A program made the position numbers and the translations under genes. This document shows positions 17,862 to 26,246 of a stretch of 42,024 bases of DNA, in pieces. The stretch comes from Bacillus sp. AFS098217. Its GTDB lineage: Bacteria > Bacillota > Bacilli > Bacillales > Bacillaceae_G. Position 1 is the first letter of the stretch. Each line of letters opens with the position of its first letter. Where the stretch lies: the NCBI RefSeq assembly GCF_002551815.1, contig NZ_NVPR01000074.1:58242-100265 (forward strand). Direction: 5' to 3'. Under the pieces are notes generated by a model. The model saw only the letters and a program-made list of their open reading frames with translations, did no database searches and was not told the origin of the DNA.

Positions 17862-19580
17862 ATGAATGTACCTGAGAATGTTATTATTACTACAATAAAA
17901 GGAAAAGAAGTTCTCTCCAATCCTTTTTTGAATAAAGGAACAGCTTTTACGAAGGAGGAAAGGGAAGATCTTGGACTTGAAGGTCTGTTACCTCCACAAG
18001 TACTCACCCTTGATGAACAAGTTAATAGAATCTATGAACAATATTCGATGCAGACGACGAATCTGTTTAAAAACGGGTTGCTTTATGATTTATATAACCG
18101 CAATGTTGTCTTGTTTTACCGTCTTTTGAAAGAACACCTGGCAGAAATGCTCCCTATCATCTACACTCCTACTGTCGGTGATGCAATCCAGTCATACTCC
18201 CATAGCTATCGTCGCCCAGGTGGCCTATATCTTTCCATTGATGATCCTAAGGGCATTGAAAAGGCATTTTATAATCTAGGAAAGCCCAAAAATGGTATTG
18301 ATTTAATCGTCGTTACCGACTCTGAAAGTATTCTTGGTATTGGGGACCAAGGGATAGGCGGTATTAATATTGCGATTGGTAAACTTGCCGTGTACACGGC
18401 TGCAGCTGGGATTGATCCGAGCCGTGTTCTGCCAGTTGTGTTGGATGTTGGCACGAACAATCAGACTTTGATTGCAGACCCTATGTATATCGGCAACAAA
18501 TTCGCACGTGTCCGCGGTGAGCGTTATGATCAATTCATTGATTTATTCATTCAGACTGCAAGAGAGTTCTTTCCAGAGGTTCTCATTCACTGGGAGGACC
18601 TTGGCAACGTCAATGCGCGAAAAATCTTGGACAAATGCGGTGACAAAATCCTTACCTTTAACGATGACATCCAGGGAACAGGTGCTGTTACTCTTGCTGC
18701 TATTATGTCTGCTTTGAAAGTAACAGGAGAATCCCTGAAGGACCAGCGCATTGTTGTCTTTGGACCAGGGGCTGCCGGCATTGGTAACGCAGACCAAATG
18801 GCAGATGCCATGGTTCTAGAAGGAGTGACTAGAGAAGAAGCCTATGATCGTTTCTGGGCTGTTGACTATCGGGGTCTACTAACAGATGAAACACCAGATG
18901 TTCTGAACTTCCAGAAGCCTTATACAAGACAGGTGGATGAAGTTAAGGACTGGGATAAGAATGAGGAAGGGATCATTTCATTAATGGAAGTAGTTCGAAG
19001 AGTGAAGCCAACCATCCTGATTGGTACTTCCGGACAAGCCGGTGCCTTCACTGAGGATATTATAAAAGAGATGGCCAAGCACGTTGAACGTCCAATCATC
19101 ATGCCAATGTCCAACCCGACTGCGCTGGCTGAAGCAGTGCCAGAAAACCTAATCAAATGGACAGATGGCAAGGCGTTAATTGCGACTGGCAGCCCCTTTG
19201 CTGATGTAAAATACAAAGGTGTTACTTATGAAATCGGGCAGTCAAACAACGCATTTGTATTCCCAGGGCTTGGACTTGGAGCAATTGTTGCAAAAGCTGA
19301 AATCATCTCAAAAGGAATGTTCGCAGCAGCAGCAAATGCAGTTGCCAAAATGTCAGATACGAGCACATCAGGCGCATCCCTGCTGCCATCCATTGAAAAG
19401 CTTCATGAAGTCTCAAAATACGTAGCAATTGAAGTAGCACATGCTGCAATACACGAAGGAATTGCAAAAATAGATATTCAAGATGTTGAAAATGCTATTG
19501 AAGATGCTATGTGGAAACCTGAGTATAAAGAAATTAAGAGTGTAGGTATTTGGACAAAGATTAATTCCTATGCATATTAA
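17862..19580 (+). CDS. maeA: NAD-dependent malic enzyme (malate dehydrogenase, decarboxylating)
   Basis: 572 residues, the size of large-type malic enzymes (SfcA/MaeA). It oxidises and decarboxylates malate to pyruvate with NAD+ in the cytoplasm. Visible motifs are [38 protein letters not shown] (signature), the metal-binding LIHWEDLGN and [15 protein letters not shown], and the nucleotide fold [15 protein letters not shown]. In B. subtilis the maeA (ywkA) gene is controlled by MalK/MalR, consistent with this cluster. Start ATG 17862 follows AAGGAAGG. G+C content and codon choice (many GGC, CTG and ACC codons) differ from adjacent core genes and resemble malKR, suggesting common acquisition. 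A hairpin terminator follows. Confidence 0.9.
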   Translation: MNVPENVIITTIKGKEVLSNPFLNKGTAFTKEEREDLGLEGLLPPQVLTLDEQVNRIYEQYSMQTTNLFKNGLLYDLYNRNVVLFYRLLKEHLAEMLPIIYTPTVGDAIQSYSHSYRRPGGLYLSIDDPKGIEKAFYNLGKPKNGIDLIVVTDSESILGIGDQGIGGINIAIGKLAVYTAAAGIDPSRVLPVVLDVGTNNQTLIADPMYIGNKFARVRGERYDQFIDLFIQTAREFFPEVLIHWEDLGNVNARKILDKCGDKILTFNDDIQGTGAVTLAAIMSALKVTGESLKDQRIVVFGPGAAGIGNADQMADAMVLEGVTREEAYDRFWAVDYRGLLTDETPDVLNFQKPYTRQVDEVKDWDKNEEGIISLMEVVRRVKPTILIGTSGQAGAFTEDIIKEMAKHVERPIIMPMSNPTALAEAVPENLIKWTDGKALIATGSPFADVKYKGVTYEIGQSNNAFVFPGLGLGAIVAKAEIISKGMFAAAANAVAKMSDTSTSGASLLPSIEKLHEVSKYVAIEVAHAAIHEGIAKIDIQDVENAIEDAMWKPEYKEIKSVGIWTKINSYAY

Positions 19581-19590
19581 ATAGTTAAAT

Positions 19591-19657
19591 AAAATGCCTG
19601 TACTCCTGGTAATTGATCGAACTTTCGGTATTCCAGGCAGTGACAGGCATTTTTATA
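19591..19657 (+). terminator. Intrinsic terminator of maeA
   Basis: A two-part stem (AAAATGCCTGT with ACAGGCATTTT, plus CCTGG with CCAGG inside) is followed by TTTTTATA. Confidence 0.75.
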
Positions 19658-19918
19658 ATAAACTAGATTAAATGGGGCCAACCCTTTTTGGAAAATCTTT
19701 TATATATACGGTTTATTGTTTTGGTCTAAACCTGTGAGTGTTTTTTTGTAGGGATATTTATTTTGTCACTGAAATAAGTATTTTAATTAAAACCTCATTT
19801 AGATCTATCACGCTGAACCGTATCATAACTAAATGGTTTTTTTATGGAAGTTGAATATAAGTATACAACTGTTTTCCACCCTGCACAGGAGAAATACAAA
19901 GCATAAATAATAAAAATA
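19658..19918. other. Intergenic region with no recognised gene
   Basis: This AT-rich sequence lies between the maeA terminator and the terminator of the convergent L,D-transpeptidase gene. No start codon with a ribosome binding site and no strong repeat was seen. Confidence 0.4.
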
Positions 19919-19957
19919 AAGAAGCAGAAAATCACTTAGGATTTTCTGCTTCTTTGT
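19919..19957. terminator. Intrinsic terminator of L,D-transpeptidase gene
   Basis: The GAAGCAGAAAAT / ATTTTCTGCTTC stem is A-rich on the left and T-rich on the right, so it serves the minus-strand gene ending at 19975 and possibly also plus-strand transcripts. Confidence 0.8.
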
Positions 19958-19974
19958 TTTTATACTGCTATTTG

Positions 19975-21423
19975 CTAGTATACGACAACCGGTTCATAAG
20001 TACTTAGATTATCATACACAGTTTTCGCAACACTAGGAGAGAGGTTGACACATCCGCCTGAACCTCCCGTTAAATAGGCATTATTTGCCCAGTTTGTCCG
20101 CCAGCCCGCATCGTGGAACCCTTGTCCACTGTTAGTAAACGGAGCCCAGTAATCTACCTTAACGGAATAATCAGGTTTACCGACTGCGCTGCCTTTGAGG
20201 GTGTACGGTGTTCGTTTATAGAGAATATACCACACTCCCGGTGATGTATCTTCACTCGTGCTATGTTTACCAGTTACTACATTCGTTGAGACTACCAATT
20301 TCCCATCTTTGTAAATCCAAATTTGCTGTTCTGCAATTGACACTTCAGCATACGTGTCTCCAATGCCATTATTTGCAGTTGTTTCATAACCGATGCCTTC
20401 ATTATTCCAGCCGTTTCCGTAAATATTAGAAGCAGAAAGCGATTTCTCCCCTTTTTCGAAGGCTTCTTGGATTCGTTTTGCTTCTTTTTCAACATTTATT
20501 GCCCAGCCATAGCCTTGTCCTTTTACTGATATGACCGAACCAGAATGGGTTTTAAATGCGAAGTCTTTATTTAATGTTGATTTAGAATTATTAATTTCAG
20601 CAATCTTGTTCTTAATATCACTCTCATCGATTGTAACCTTCATATCCTTTGACATAGAGGCATTTTTAATTAGATCTTTAGCCTTTAAAGAGTAAATTTC
20701 ATTTTGTACCTTATAATCAATGGTTTGTTGAAGAAGATCCTGTAGCGCTTGTTCTTCTTTTTTGATAATTGAATCGTTTTCTTTAATAGGCTGTATGTAT
20801 ACAGGATTCAAATGGATTTCGCTTTTATACTTCTGCTTGTCATAATCCTTCAATAGACTAGCGACATCATACTGTTTTCCGTCACTGCTTTTTGAGATAA
20901 CAACTTTGCCCTGTTCGAGCTTCGCCATAGCATCTTGAGGCGCTTTTAAATCTTTATTCATAGATAAGAGCTTTTCTTCTACAAGTTTTTTCATGGTCTC
21001 ACTTCGATAGTGATCAGCTTTTTCCGGTAGCAGCGAATAATTTTTTTCCTTTGAGGAAGGGAAAAATGTCCACTGGCTTTTTAATAGTTTCTTAACTTTA
21101 GGCAAATCCTCATTCGTAAGTTCCGTTTGCGTATCTTTTTCATCTAAAATTTGTTGTTGGCCGACATAGACTTTGTTTTCTAATCCAGATGTTTTTAATT
21201 TCTTTAGTGCCTGATCAGCAGTCAGACCGCCCACTTTTGTGTCATTAATCGTAACCTGTGAATTGAAACGAGTTGCTTGATAATAACTCATTCCCGCAAT
21301 TAGAAGTACAATTATAACGCCGACACCTATTGTGATAAACTTCCCATTTGTAAAACGTTTGCTTGAGTTTACCCGTTTTTTATCAATTTCTTCAACTGAT
21401 TCATTTATTGTGTTGTTGTTCAT
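19975..21423 (-). CDS. Membrane-anchored L,D-transpeptidase (YkuD domain) with peptidoglycan-binding region
   Basis: 482 residues. A cytoplasmic N-terminus of about 27 residues and one membrane span (about 28-48) lead into a long extracytoplasmic region resembling two PG_binding_4 (VanW-associated) units. The C-terminal YkuD domain starts near residue 355 (AEVSIAEQQIWIYKDGKLV) and carries the catalytic set HDAGWR and GGSGGCVNLSP, with nucleophile Cys458. It should form 3-3 cross-links or anchor material in the wall outside the membrane. The in-frame upstream ATG at 21453 is rejected because GGAGGA sits seven bases before ATG 21423. Monocistronic with its own terminator. The exact physiological role is unknown. 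Confidence 0.85.
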   Translation of the reverse strand: MNNNTINESVEEIDKKRVNSSKRFTNGKFITIGVGVIIVLLIAGMSYYQATRFNSQVTINDTKVGGLTADQALKKLKTSGLENKVYVGQQQILDEKDTQTELTNEDLPKVKKLLKSQWTFFPSSKEKNYSLLPEKADHYRSETMKKLVEEKLLSMNKDLKAPQDAMAKLEQGKVVISKSSDGKQYDVASLLKDYDKQKYKSEIHLNPVYIQPIKENDSIIKKEEQALQDLLQQTIDYKVQNEIYSLKAKDLIKNASMSKDMKVTIDESDIKNKIAEINNSKSTLNKDFAFKTHSGSVISVKGQGYGWAINVEKEAKRIQEAFEKGEKSLSASNIYGNGWNNEGIGYETTANNGIGDTYAEVSIAEQQIWIYKDGKLVVSTNVVTGKHSTSEDTSPGVWYILYKRTPYTLKGSAVGKPDYSVKVDYWAPFTNSGQGFHDAGWRTNWANNAYLTGGSGGCVNLSPSVAKTVYDNLSTYEPVVVY

Positions 21424-21997
21424 AAACCATTCCTCCATATACATCAACGTCAATCGACTTTAAACTAGTGTATTTACATACTAAACCATTGATTAGTTTA
21501 CCTTATTATTCTTAAATTTTCATTATTTTTTTACCAGATTTTACAGTGTTGAATTGGCCAAAGTTGGATTTTGGTCAATAGAATGAACACGTTAATAGCC
21601 TAAAGTGAACTTTTCAGCCTCGTTAAACGTAACCGAGCGATAGGAAGAAAGGGGAGCACATAACAGTCCTACATATAACAGGCTTATTTTGTAGCACACA
21701 GAGAATGATACATAAAATTGTATACCCCAAAAAGTTCTTTAAATGATAGCCAAATCCTTTAGATTCACAATGAATAGCCCCTTCCATACCCCTTGTAAGC
21801 CCATCAAAAGCCCCTTACAAGTAATAAATCATTACAAAAACAAAACAAAAAACTACTACTACAACAATTCACTAAAAGAAATAACATCGTAGTAGTAAAA
21901 AAATTTTCAAATTAATTACCCAATTTCCTCCCAAAACTCTATATGTATGAAAGCAGCGGCAATTTTATATTTGTCGTCAAAGACGGGAGGAATATAT
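21424..21997. other. Long gene-free region with inverted repeats upstream of dnaD-like gene
   Basis: No supported gene. Two inverted repeats are visible: CTTGTAAG (21792-21799) with CTTACAAG (21814-21821), and ACTACTAC within 21852-21862 with GTAGTAGT (21889-21896). Short CCCCTT motifs recur three times between about 21778 and 21817. The layout could be regulatory for the following gene or a relic of a replication region. Confidence 0.4.
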
Positions 21998-22858
21998 ATG
22001 GCGGTATACCGGAATGTACAGGTGAATTTTTGGCAGGATGATTTTGTATTGGACTTAACACCGGAGGAACGATACTTTTACATATACTTGCTGACATGCT
22101 CTAAAACTACGCAATGCGGCATTTATCCGCTGCCGAAGCGTTTAGCGGAAATGGAAACAGGCTATAACTGGGAGACTGTTGAGAAGTTGCTGCAGCGGTT
22201 TATTGACTATGGAAAAATATTATATGATGCAGAAACGAAGGAGCTATACATTCAGAACTGGGTGCGCTATAACCCCGTTACGAATACGAACGTTGAGAAA
22301 TGCGTATTGCGTGAGCTAAAGACTGTGAAAAGCAAAAAGTTTGTACATATGTTCCTTCAAAAATGTTTGGAGGAAGGGCTGAATGTTCCGCTATTACTAG
22401 AGCATTTTGGCATGCCGGATGAAGAGCCTGTGGTTATTCCTCAAGAGACTTTTGAAAGTGATGAAACGGATGGAGAAGTAGAAGAAGTGGAGCCGGGGAG
22501 CAGTGTATTCCTGTTTTATGAACAAAACTTTGGTAGTTTGTCGCCTTATACTGCGGATGAATTAAGTGAATGGATTGCAGATCTGTCAGATGAACTTGTA
22601 TTGAAAGCACTCCAGATTGCTCATGAAAACAACAAGCATACGCTTGCTTATGTGAAGGGAATTTTACGGGACTGGCATGAGAAAGGATATACGAAGCTGA
22701 GTGAAGTAGAGAAAGCGGCAGTGAGGTTTCGGAAGAAGGAACCGTCTGTTGCCTATGAGACTGAGGAGTTTCTAAAGGAGTGCGAAGAGTGGGAGAAAAA
22801 CGTACCGTCTGAAGAAGAGCTACAGAATTTTTTACAGGAACATGGGTGGCGTCCGTGA
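21998..22858 (+). CDS. Orphan DnaD-domain (phage-type replication) protein
   Basis: 286 residues. The N-terminal half (NVQVNFWQDDFVLDLTPEER... and GIYPLPKRLAEMETGY) is the winged-helix-like domain common in phage replisome organisers. After an acidic linker (about 165-190), the C-terminal half (VFLFYEQNFGSLSPYTADEL... LAYVKGILRDWHEKGY) is a DnaD/DnaB_2 domain. Such proteins bind a replication origin and help load helicase through a DnaC/DnaI-like partner, which is absent here. Start ATG 21998 follows GGGAGGA; an upstream in-frame ATG at 21947 lacks a site. Possibly a domesticated or relic phage gene. A repeat element follows 70 bp downstream. Confidence 0.75.
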   Translation: MAVYRNVQVNFWQDDFVLDLTPEERYFYIYLLTCSKTTQCGIYPLPKRLAEMETGYNWETVEKLLQRFIDYGKILYDAETKELYIQNWVRYNPVTNTNVEKCVLRELKTVKSKKFVHMFLQKCLEEGLNVPLLLEHFGMPDEEPVVIPQETFESDETDGEVEEVEPGSSVFLFYEQNFGSLSPYTADELSEWIADLSDELVLKALQIAHENNKHTLAYVKGILRDWHEKGYTKLSEVEKAAVRFRKKEPSVAYETEEFLKECEEWEKNVPSEEELQNFLQEHGWRP

Positions 22859-22929
22859 ACTAGAAAAGGGAGATTGGACACTATTGATTTAATATGTATA
22901 GTCGATGCGCATAATACATTGGCAGAAGT

Positions 22930-23038
22930 ATACATGTGGCAGAAAAAGGCTCTGACCGCTTCTATGCATGGCCAGATGCTCTCTCCTACCCAAAAAGAGG
23001 GGTTTTATGTCGGGTTTTTAATTGATGTATATATAGCC
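22930..23038 (+). repeat. Dispersed short repeat, copy 2 (bcr-type)
   Basis: Same element as 1-116 and inverted at 30533-30662. It reads through HVAEKGSDRFYAWPDAL in one open frame to a stop after GVLCRVFN. It lies between the orphan dnaD-like gene and the truA leader. Confidence 0.8.
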
Positions 23039-23130
23039 ACGAAGTGAGCTCTCTTGTGTTACTATGAAAAGAAGATTACGAAAAACATCATAGAATGCTT
23101 AAAATTTTTGTTTTATGTAACGGAAAAAGA

Positions 23131-23196
23131 AAGGCGGTGAGTCTGTTAATAAAAACATGAATAGGCAAATGTCTATGTTTTTAATAGCAGAAAACA
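23131..23196 (+). promoter_or_regulatory. Structured leader of truA-like gene
   Basis: A near-ideal Shine-Dalgarno AAGGCGGTGA (23131-23140) is followed by a hairpin (AAAAACAT with ATGTTTTT, about 23151-23182). The truA ATG (23197) lacks a nearby site of its own. Short frames 23137-23160 and 23157-23228 overlap each other and the truA start, which would allow translational coupling. Confidence 0.4.
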
Positions 23197-23934
23197 ATGA
23201 ACAACTACAAATTAACAATTCAATATGACGGCGGCCGCTATAAAGGCTGGCAACGTCTTGGAAATAATGATAATACGATTCAAGGAAAAATCGAAAGTGT
23301 ATTATCAGAAATGGTCGGAAAAGAAATCGAAATTATCGGTTGCAGCAGAACAGATGCTGGTGTCCACGCCCTTAATCAAATAGCTAATTTTAAGATTGAT
23401 GAGAATTTACCAGAACTTAAAGTTAAAAAGTATTTAAATCAATACTTACCAAACGATATTAGTATTACGGATGTGGAGTTAGTTTCTGAACGTTTCCATG
23501 CTCGTTACAATTCGAAAGCGAAGACGTATTTATATAAGATTTGGAATGAGGAACATACGAATCCATTCATGCGTAAATACAGCATGCACGTTGGTAAAAA
23601 GTTACATGTTGAAAATATGAAGAAAGCAGCGCAATATTTAATTGGTTCACATGATTTTACTGCTTTTTCAAACGCGAAATCTAAGAAGAAGTCTATGGTT
23701 CGTGAAGTATATATGCTCGATATCGTGGAAAGTGAAGGCTTCATCCAAATTAGAGTGAGTGGAAACGGATTCCTTCATAATATGGTGAGAAAAATCGTTG
23801 GAGCATTAGTAGAAGTGGGGTTAGGTCAGTTAGATGCTGATACGATTCCTCAAATTTTAGAAGCGAAACAACGAAATCAAATTAATTGTCTTGCGGATGC
23901 GAGCGGATTACATTTGGAGAAGGTTGATTTTTAA
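23197..23934 (+). CDS. truA: tRNA pseudouridine synthase A paralogue (TruA-type)
   Basis: 245 residues, typical TruA length. The catalytic aspartate is Asp53 in GCSRTDAGVHAL; YDGGRYKGWQR at the N-terminus and GNGFLHNMVRKIVGALVEVG near 190 are the other family signatures. TruA converts uridines 38-40 of the tRNA anticodon arm to pseudouridine. B. cereus group genomes are known to carry a second truA outside the ribosomal protein cluster, and the lack of ribosomal neighbours suggests this is that second copy. No other in-frame start exists, because a stop codon lies four codons upstream. The start lacks a close ribosome binding site (see leader). Terminator at 23990. Confidence 0.88.
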   Translation: MNNYKLTIQYDGGRYKGWQRLGNNDNTIQGKIESVLSEMVGKEIEIIGCSRTDAGVHALNQIANFKIDENLPELKVKKYLNQYLPNDISITDVELVSERFHARYNSKAKTYLYKIWNEEHTNPFMRKYSMHVGKKLHVENMKKAAQYLIGSHDFTAFSNAKSKKKSMVREVYMLDIVESEGFIQIRVSGNGFLHNMVRKIVGALVEVGLGQLDADTIPQILEAKQRNQINCLADASGLHLEKVDF

Positions 23935-23989
23935 AGATTTATAATAAAAAAATAAGGGGTATTCTGTAATATGAAAGGTACCTGTCGTG

Positions 23990-24026
23990 AAATCGTACAA
24001 GCTTTAATGTTTGTACGATTTTTTTA
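23990..24026 (+). terminator. Intrinsic terminator of truA-like gene
   Basis: The AAATCGTACAA / TTGTACGATTT stem is followed by TTTT. Confidence 0.85.
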
Positions 24027-24029
24027 GTA

Positions 24030-24075
24030 GGAACTATTTCAAAATCTAGGTAAGCTAAGCTTCCGAAATAGTTCC
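24030..24075. repeat. Inverted repeat between convergent genes
   Basis: An 11-bp perfect pair GGAACTATTTC (24030-24040) / GAAATAGTTCC (24065-24075) has a 24-nt loop and no T-run. It sits between the truA terminator and the end of the minus-strand XRE gene and may stabilise or terminate that transcript. Confidence 0.6.
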
Positions 24076-24096
24076 GTATGTTTTCTAAGAAATCCT

Positions 24097-24750
24097 CTAC
24101 GTTTTTTTTCTCATTTCAACCAACTTCTCTTTTGCTAACTCCACTGCGATAGCATCATCTAAATAGCCAATTGGAAATATATAATCTGGGATAATATCTG
24201 TTGATAAAACGAAATACAATAAGGCACTCCCAATGATAGCGCGTTCTTGAAGGGGAGTAGATTCTTTGCAAAATTGATGATACATATCTGTTAATTGCTC
24301 AATGAAAGGTCCTGTGCTGTCAATTTGTTCTAGCTTTGTTGAGAAACTTTCATGAATACGTTTTTGTCCTTCTGTTGTTTGAGCATACCGCTCATAACTT
24401 TCGAGTTCCTGTTTTACACGAGTTGTTGTGTAATCGTAATCGAATAGGTTAGATGATTGTAATGTATGTTGAATTGCGTCGAGTGATGTGTACATATCTG
24501 TTTTTTCTCTTTTTGTGTGAGGAGAATCAGGGTACATCGCATCATATAACAATTGCGGTGGAACTTGCAGACACTCTGCAAACTTTTGAAGGTGTTTTTG
24601 CTTTGCTTGTTGCTTACCATTTATAATCCGTGAAATTGTTGAAGGGTCAATGTTTGTCAGTGTTCCCAATTGACGCATTGATAAGGCACGCTCTTTTAAC
24701 AATTTTTTTATTAACGTACCAAGCTGGTCATTTGGATTTTGAGTGGACAT
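24097..24750 (-). CDS. XRE-type HTH protein with C-terminal DUF1232 (YkvA-like) domain
   Basis: 217 residues. Residues about 8-65 form a Cro/CI helix-turn-helix (LGTLIKKLLKERALSMRQLG then DPSTISRIINGKQQ), so DNA binding is expected. A helical middle is followed by a C-terminal DUF1232 segment (about 170-205: ALLYFVLSTDIIPDYIFPIG, LDDAIAV) with the PDxxP-like turn of YkvA proteins, a small membrane-associated domain of unknown role. The fusion suggests a regulator that senses a membrane or envelope state, but no target is evident. The start ATG at 24750 lies about 130 bp from the divergent YtaF-like gene, which is a possible target by position only. Confidence 0.75.
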   Translation of the reverse strand: MSTQNPNDQLGTLIKKLLKERALSMRQLGTLTNIDPSTISRIINGKQQAKQKHLQKFAECLQVPPQLLYDAMYPDSPHTKREKTDMYTSLDAIQHTLQSSNLFDYDYTTTRVKQELESYERYAQTTEGQKRIHESFSTKLEQIDSTGPFIEQLTDMYHQFCKESTPLQERAIIGSALLYFVLSTDIIPDYIFPIGYLDDAIAVELAKEKLVEMRKKT

Positions 24751-24886
24751 GGTTTAGGCACTCCTTCTCTTTTAAAAGTGTTGAAAAAATGTTGAGCGTT
24801 TATTACAAGTATATGAAGTTGACAGGCACAGTTGCTCAACATTTTCATAAGATGCATGGAAAAGTCAAAAGAAGGAGAGAATGTTG

Positions 24887-25495
24887 ATGAGCACAGCAGG
24901 CTTATTTTCCATTTTTCTAATTGGGATTGCTTCTAATTTAGATAATGCAGGTGTAGGTATTGCGTATGGAATTCGTAAAATTCAAATTTCTTGGCTTAAT
25001 AGTTTTATTATTGCCCTTTTTGGTTTTCTTTTTACTTTATTAGCTGGTTTTTTTGGCAATTGGATATCATTGTTTATTTCAGATTTTATGGCAAATTTAA
25101 TTGGGGCAATTGTACTTGGTATCATTGGGGGATTTATTTTATGTCAGCCACTACTTAGCAAGGAAGAAGCACCAGAGAAAAATGCCAATATGTTTATAAG
25201 AATATTACGTAATCCAGAAAATGCTGATTTCGATGGTTCTAAAACAATCAGTTTTTCTGAAGCACTTATACTAGGGGTTGCATTATCAATTAATAATATT
25301 GCAGGGGGATTTGATGCAGGGATAACTAATTTAAACCTTTGGTGGACTGCAATTGTCTCAGGTGTATTTAGTTTTATTTGTGTTAGTGGTTTTTCCTATA
25401 TAGGGAAAAGATTTTTAGCGGAATACTTAGGGAAATGGGCAACAATTATTGCTGGTATTTTACTGATTCTTATTGGAATCGACCAGTTGATGTAA
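24887..25495 (+). CDS. ytaF: YtaF/MntP-like sporulation membrane protein
   Basis: A 202-residue protein with six hydrophobic segments. The repeated motif of the MntP/YtaF family is present in each half: GIASNLDNAGVGIAYG near residue 12 and GVALSINNIAGGFDAGI near 130, with conserved Asp/Asn residues that bind Mn2+ in MntP. The central loop contains DFDGSKTISFSEA, typical of YtaF. YtaF is called a sporulation membrane protein in Bacillus; cation export is inferred from the family. ATG 24887 is preferred to 24881 because GGAG is then at the usual nine-base distance. The divergent upstream neighbour is the XRE-YkvA gene, and a small His-rich protein gene follows. Confidence 0.8.
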   Translation: MSTAGLFSIFLIGIASNLDNAGVGIAYGIRKIQISWLNSFIIALFGFLFTLLAGFFGNWISLFISDFMANLIGAIVLGIIGGFILCQPLLSKEEAPEKNANMFIRILRNPENADFDGSKTISFSEALILGVALSINNIAGGFDAGITNLNLWWTAIVSGVFSFICVSGFSYIGKRFLAEYLGKWATIIAGILLILIGIDQLM

Positions 25496-25613
25496 TGAGA
25501 GTGTGGAACAACAATATTCGGGTATTTCCTTGGAAATACAACAAAGCATTGCATATATCGACGAGCTTTTATTCATACTAACATTGATTTCTTTTATGGA
25601 AAGGGGGATGAAT

Positions 25614-25772
25614 ATGGGACGTGGTAAAGCATTTGATCATAAGAAAAAGGGTCATGATCATCAGCCACCTAAAGGAGCATATGTTCATAAAGATGTAAAT
25701 GAGCATACACTAGAAGAGGAAGAATTACCTGTTAATATTGAAACGTATAAAAATAGCTTAAAGAAACATTAA
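25614..25772 (+). CDS. Small histidine-rich hypothetical protein
   Basis: 52 residues, hydrophilic, with a histidine- and lysine-rich first half (DHKKKGHDHQPPKGAYVHKDVNEH) and an acidic second half ending SLKKH. I do not recognise a named family. ATG 25614 follows AAGGGGG at a six-base distance; the in-frame extension to 25503 has no good site and overlaps no clear coding signal. It follows the YtaF/MntP-like gene by 118 bp on the same strand and is closed by a strong terminator. Metal binding is conceivable from the histidines but not shown. Confidence 0.6.
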   Translation: MGRGKAFDHKKKGHDHQPPKGAYVHKDVNEHTLEEEELPVNIETYKNSLKKH

Positions 25773-25796
25773 AGCACCTGGATAGGTGCTTTTTTA
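25769..25796. terminator. Intrinsic terminator between convergent small genes
   Basis: The AAAGCACCT / AGGTGCTTT stem is followed by TTTTT, and the minus-strand gene ends at 25794. Confidence 0.8.
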
Positions 25797-26135
25797 ACGT
25801 ATGTCCTCAATTAAATGCTGTGATTCTTCATACATACCATATTCACCTAAAACTTGAATGCATCGCCATTTTAATTCCTCAATACTTTGTTCAAGCTCTT
25901 CCGGGAGTACATGGAGAATATCCTCAAGGCCCATTCCGGAATGAATGAGTTCTAATACTTGATCATCAATATTCCGGTCCATTAATAATTCTAACACCTC
26001 TAAATTAAATATGTATCGATGTGCCTCATCGAGCGAAACAACTTTTAGCTTCAAGCTTTCTACAATACTCAGTATAAAAAGAAGGATTGTTTTTTCAAGA
26101 ACAGGCTGCTTTGCCATTTGGAATATAAGTTTCAT
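25794..26135 (-). CDS. DUF3969-like hypothetical protein
   Basis: A 113-residue, mainly helical protein beginning MKLIFQMAKQPVLEK, with hydrophobic-acidic alternation (ILSIVESLKLKVVSLDEAHR). It resembles the uncharacterised DUF3969 family seen in Bacilli, an assignment from memory. There is no signal peptide or clear membrane span. The start at 26135 is chosen because GGAGG lies eight bases upstream; a GTG at 26150 in the same frame overlaps that site. It lies between two terminators and is probably transcribed alone. No function is proposed. Confidence 0.6.
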   Translation of the reverse strand: MKLIFQMAKQPVLEKTILLFILSIVESLKLKVVSLDEAHRYIFNLEVLELLMDRNIDDQVLELIHSGMGLEDILHVLPEELEQSIEELKWRCIQVLGEYGMYEESQHLIEDIR

Positions 26136-26202
26136 CTTTAACACCTCCACCGTATAGCGCTAGGTTGTACTATATTATTCGAGAGGAGCGTAAATATGCA
26201 TA

Positions 26203-26239
26203 ATAAAAAAGTTATCCTGTTAAAATAGAGCAGGATAAC
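26203..26239 (-). terminator. Intrinsic terminator of glsA
   Basis: The GTTATCCTG / CAGGATAAC stem has an A-run to its left, giving a T-run on the minus strand. Confidence 0.75.
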
Positions 26240-26246
26240 TTTCTGT

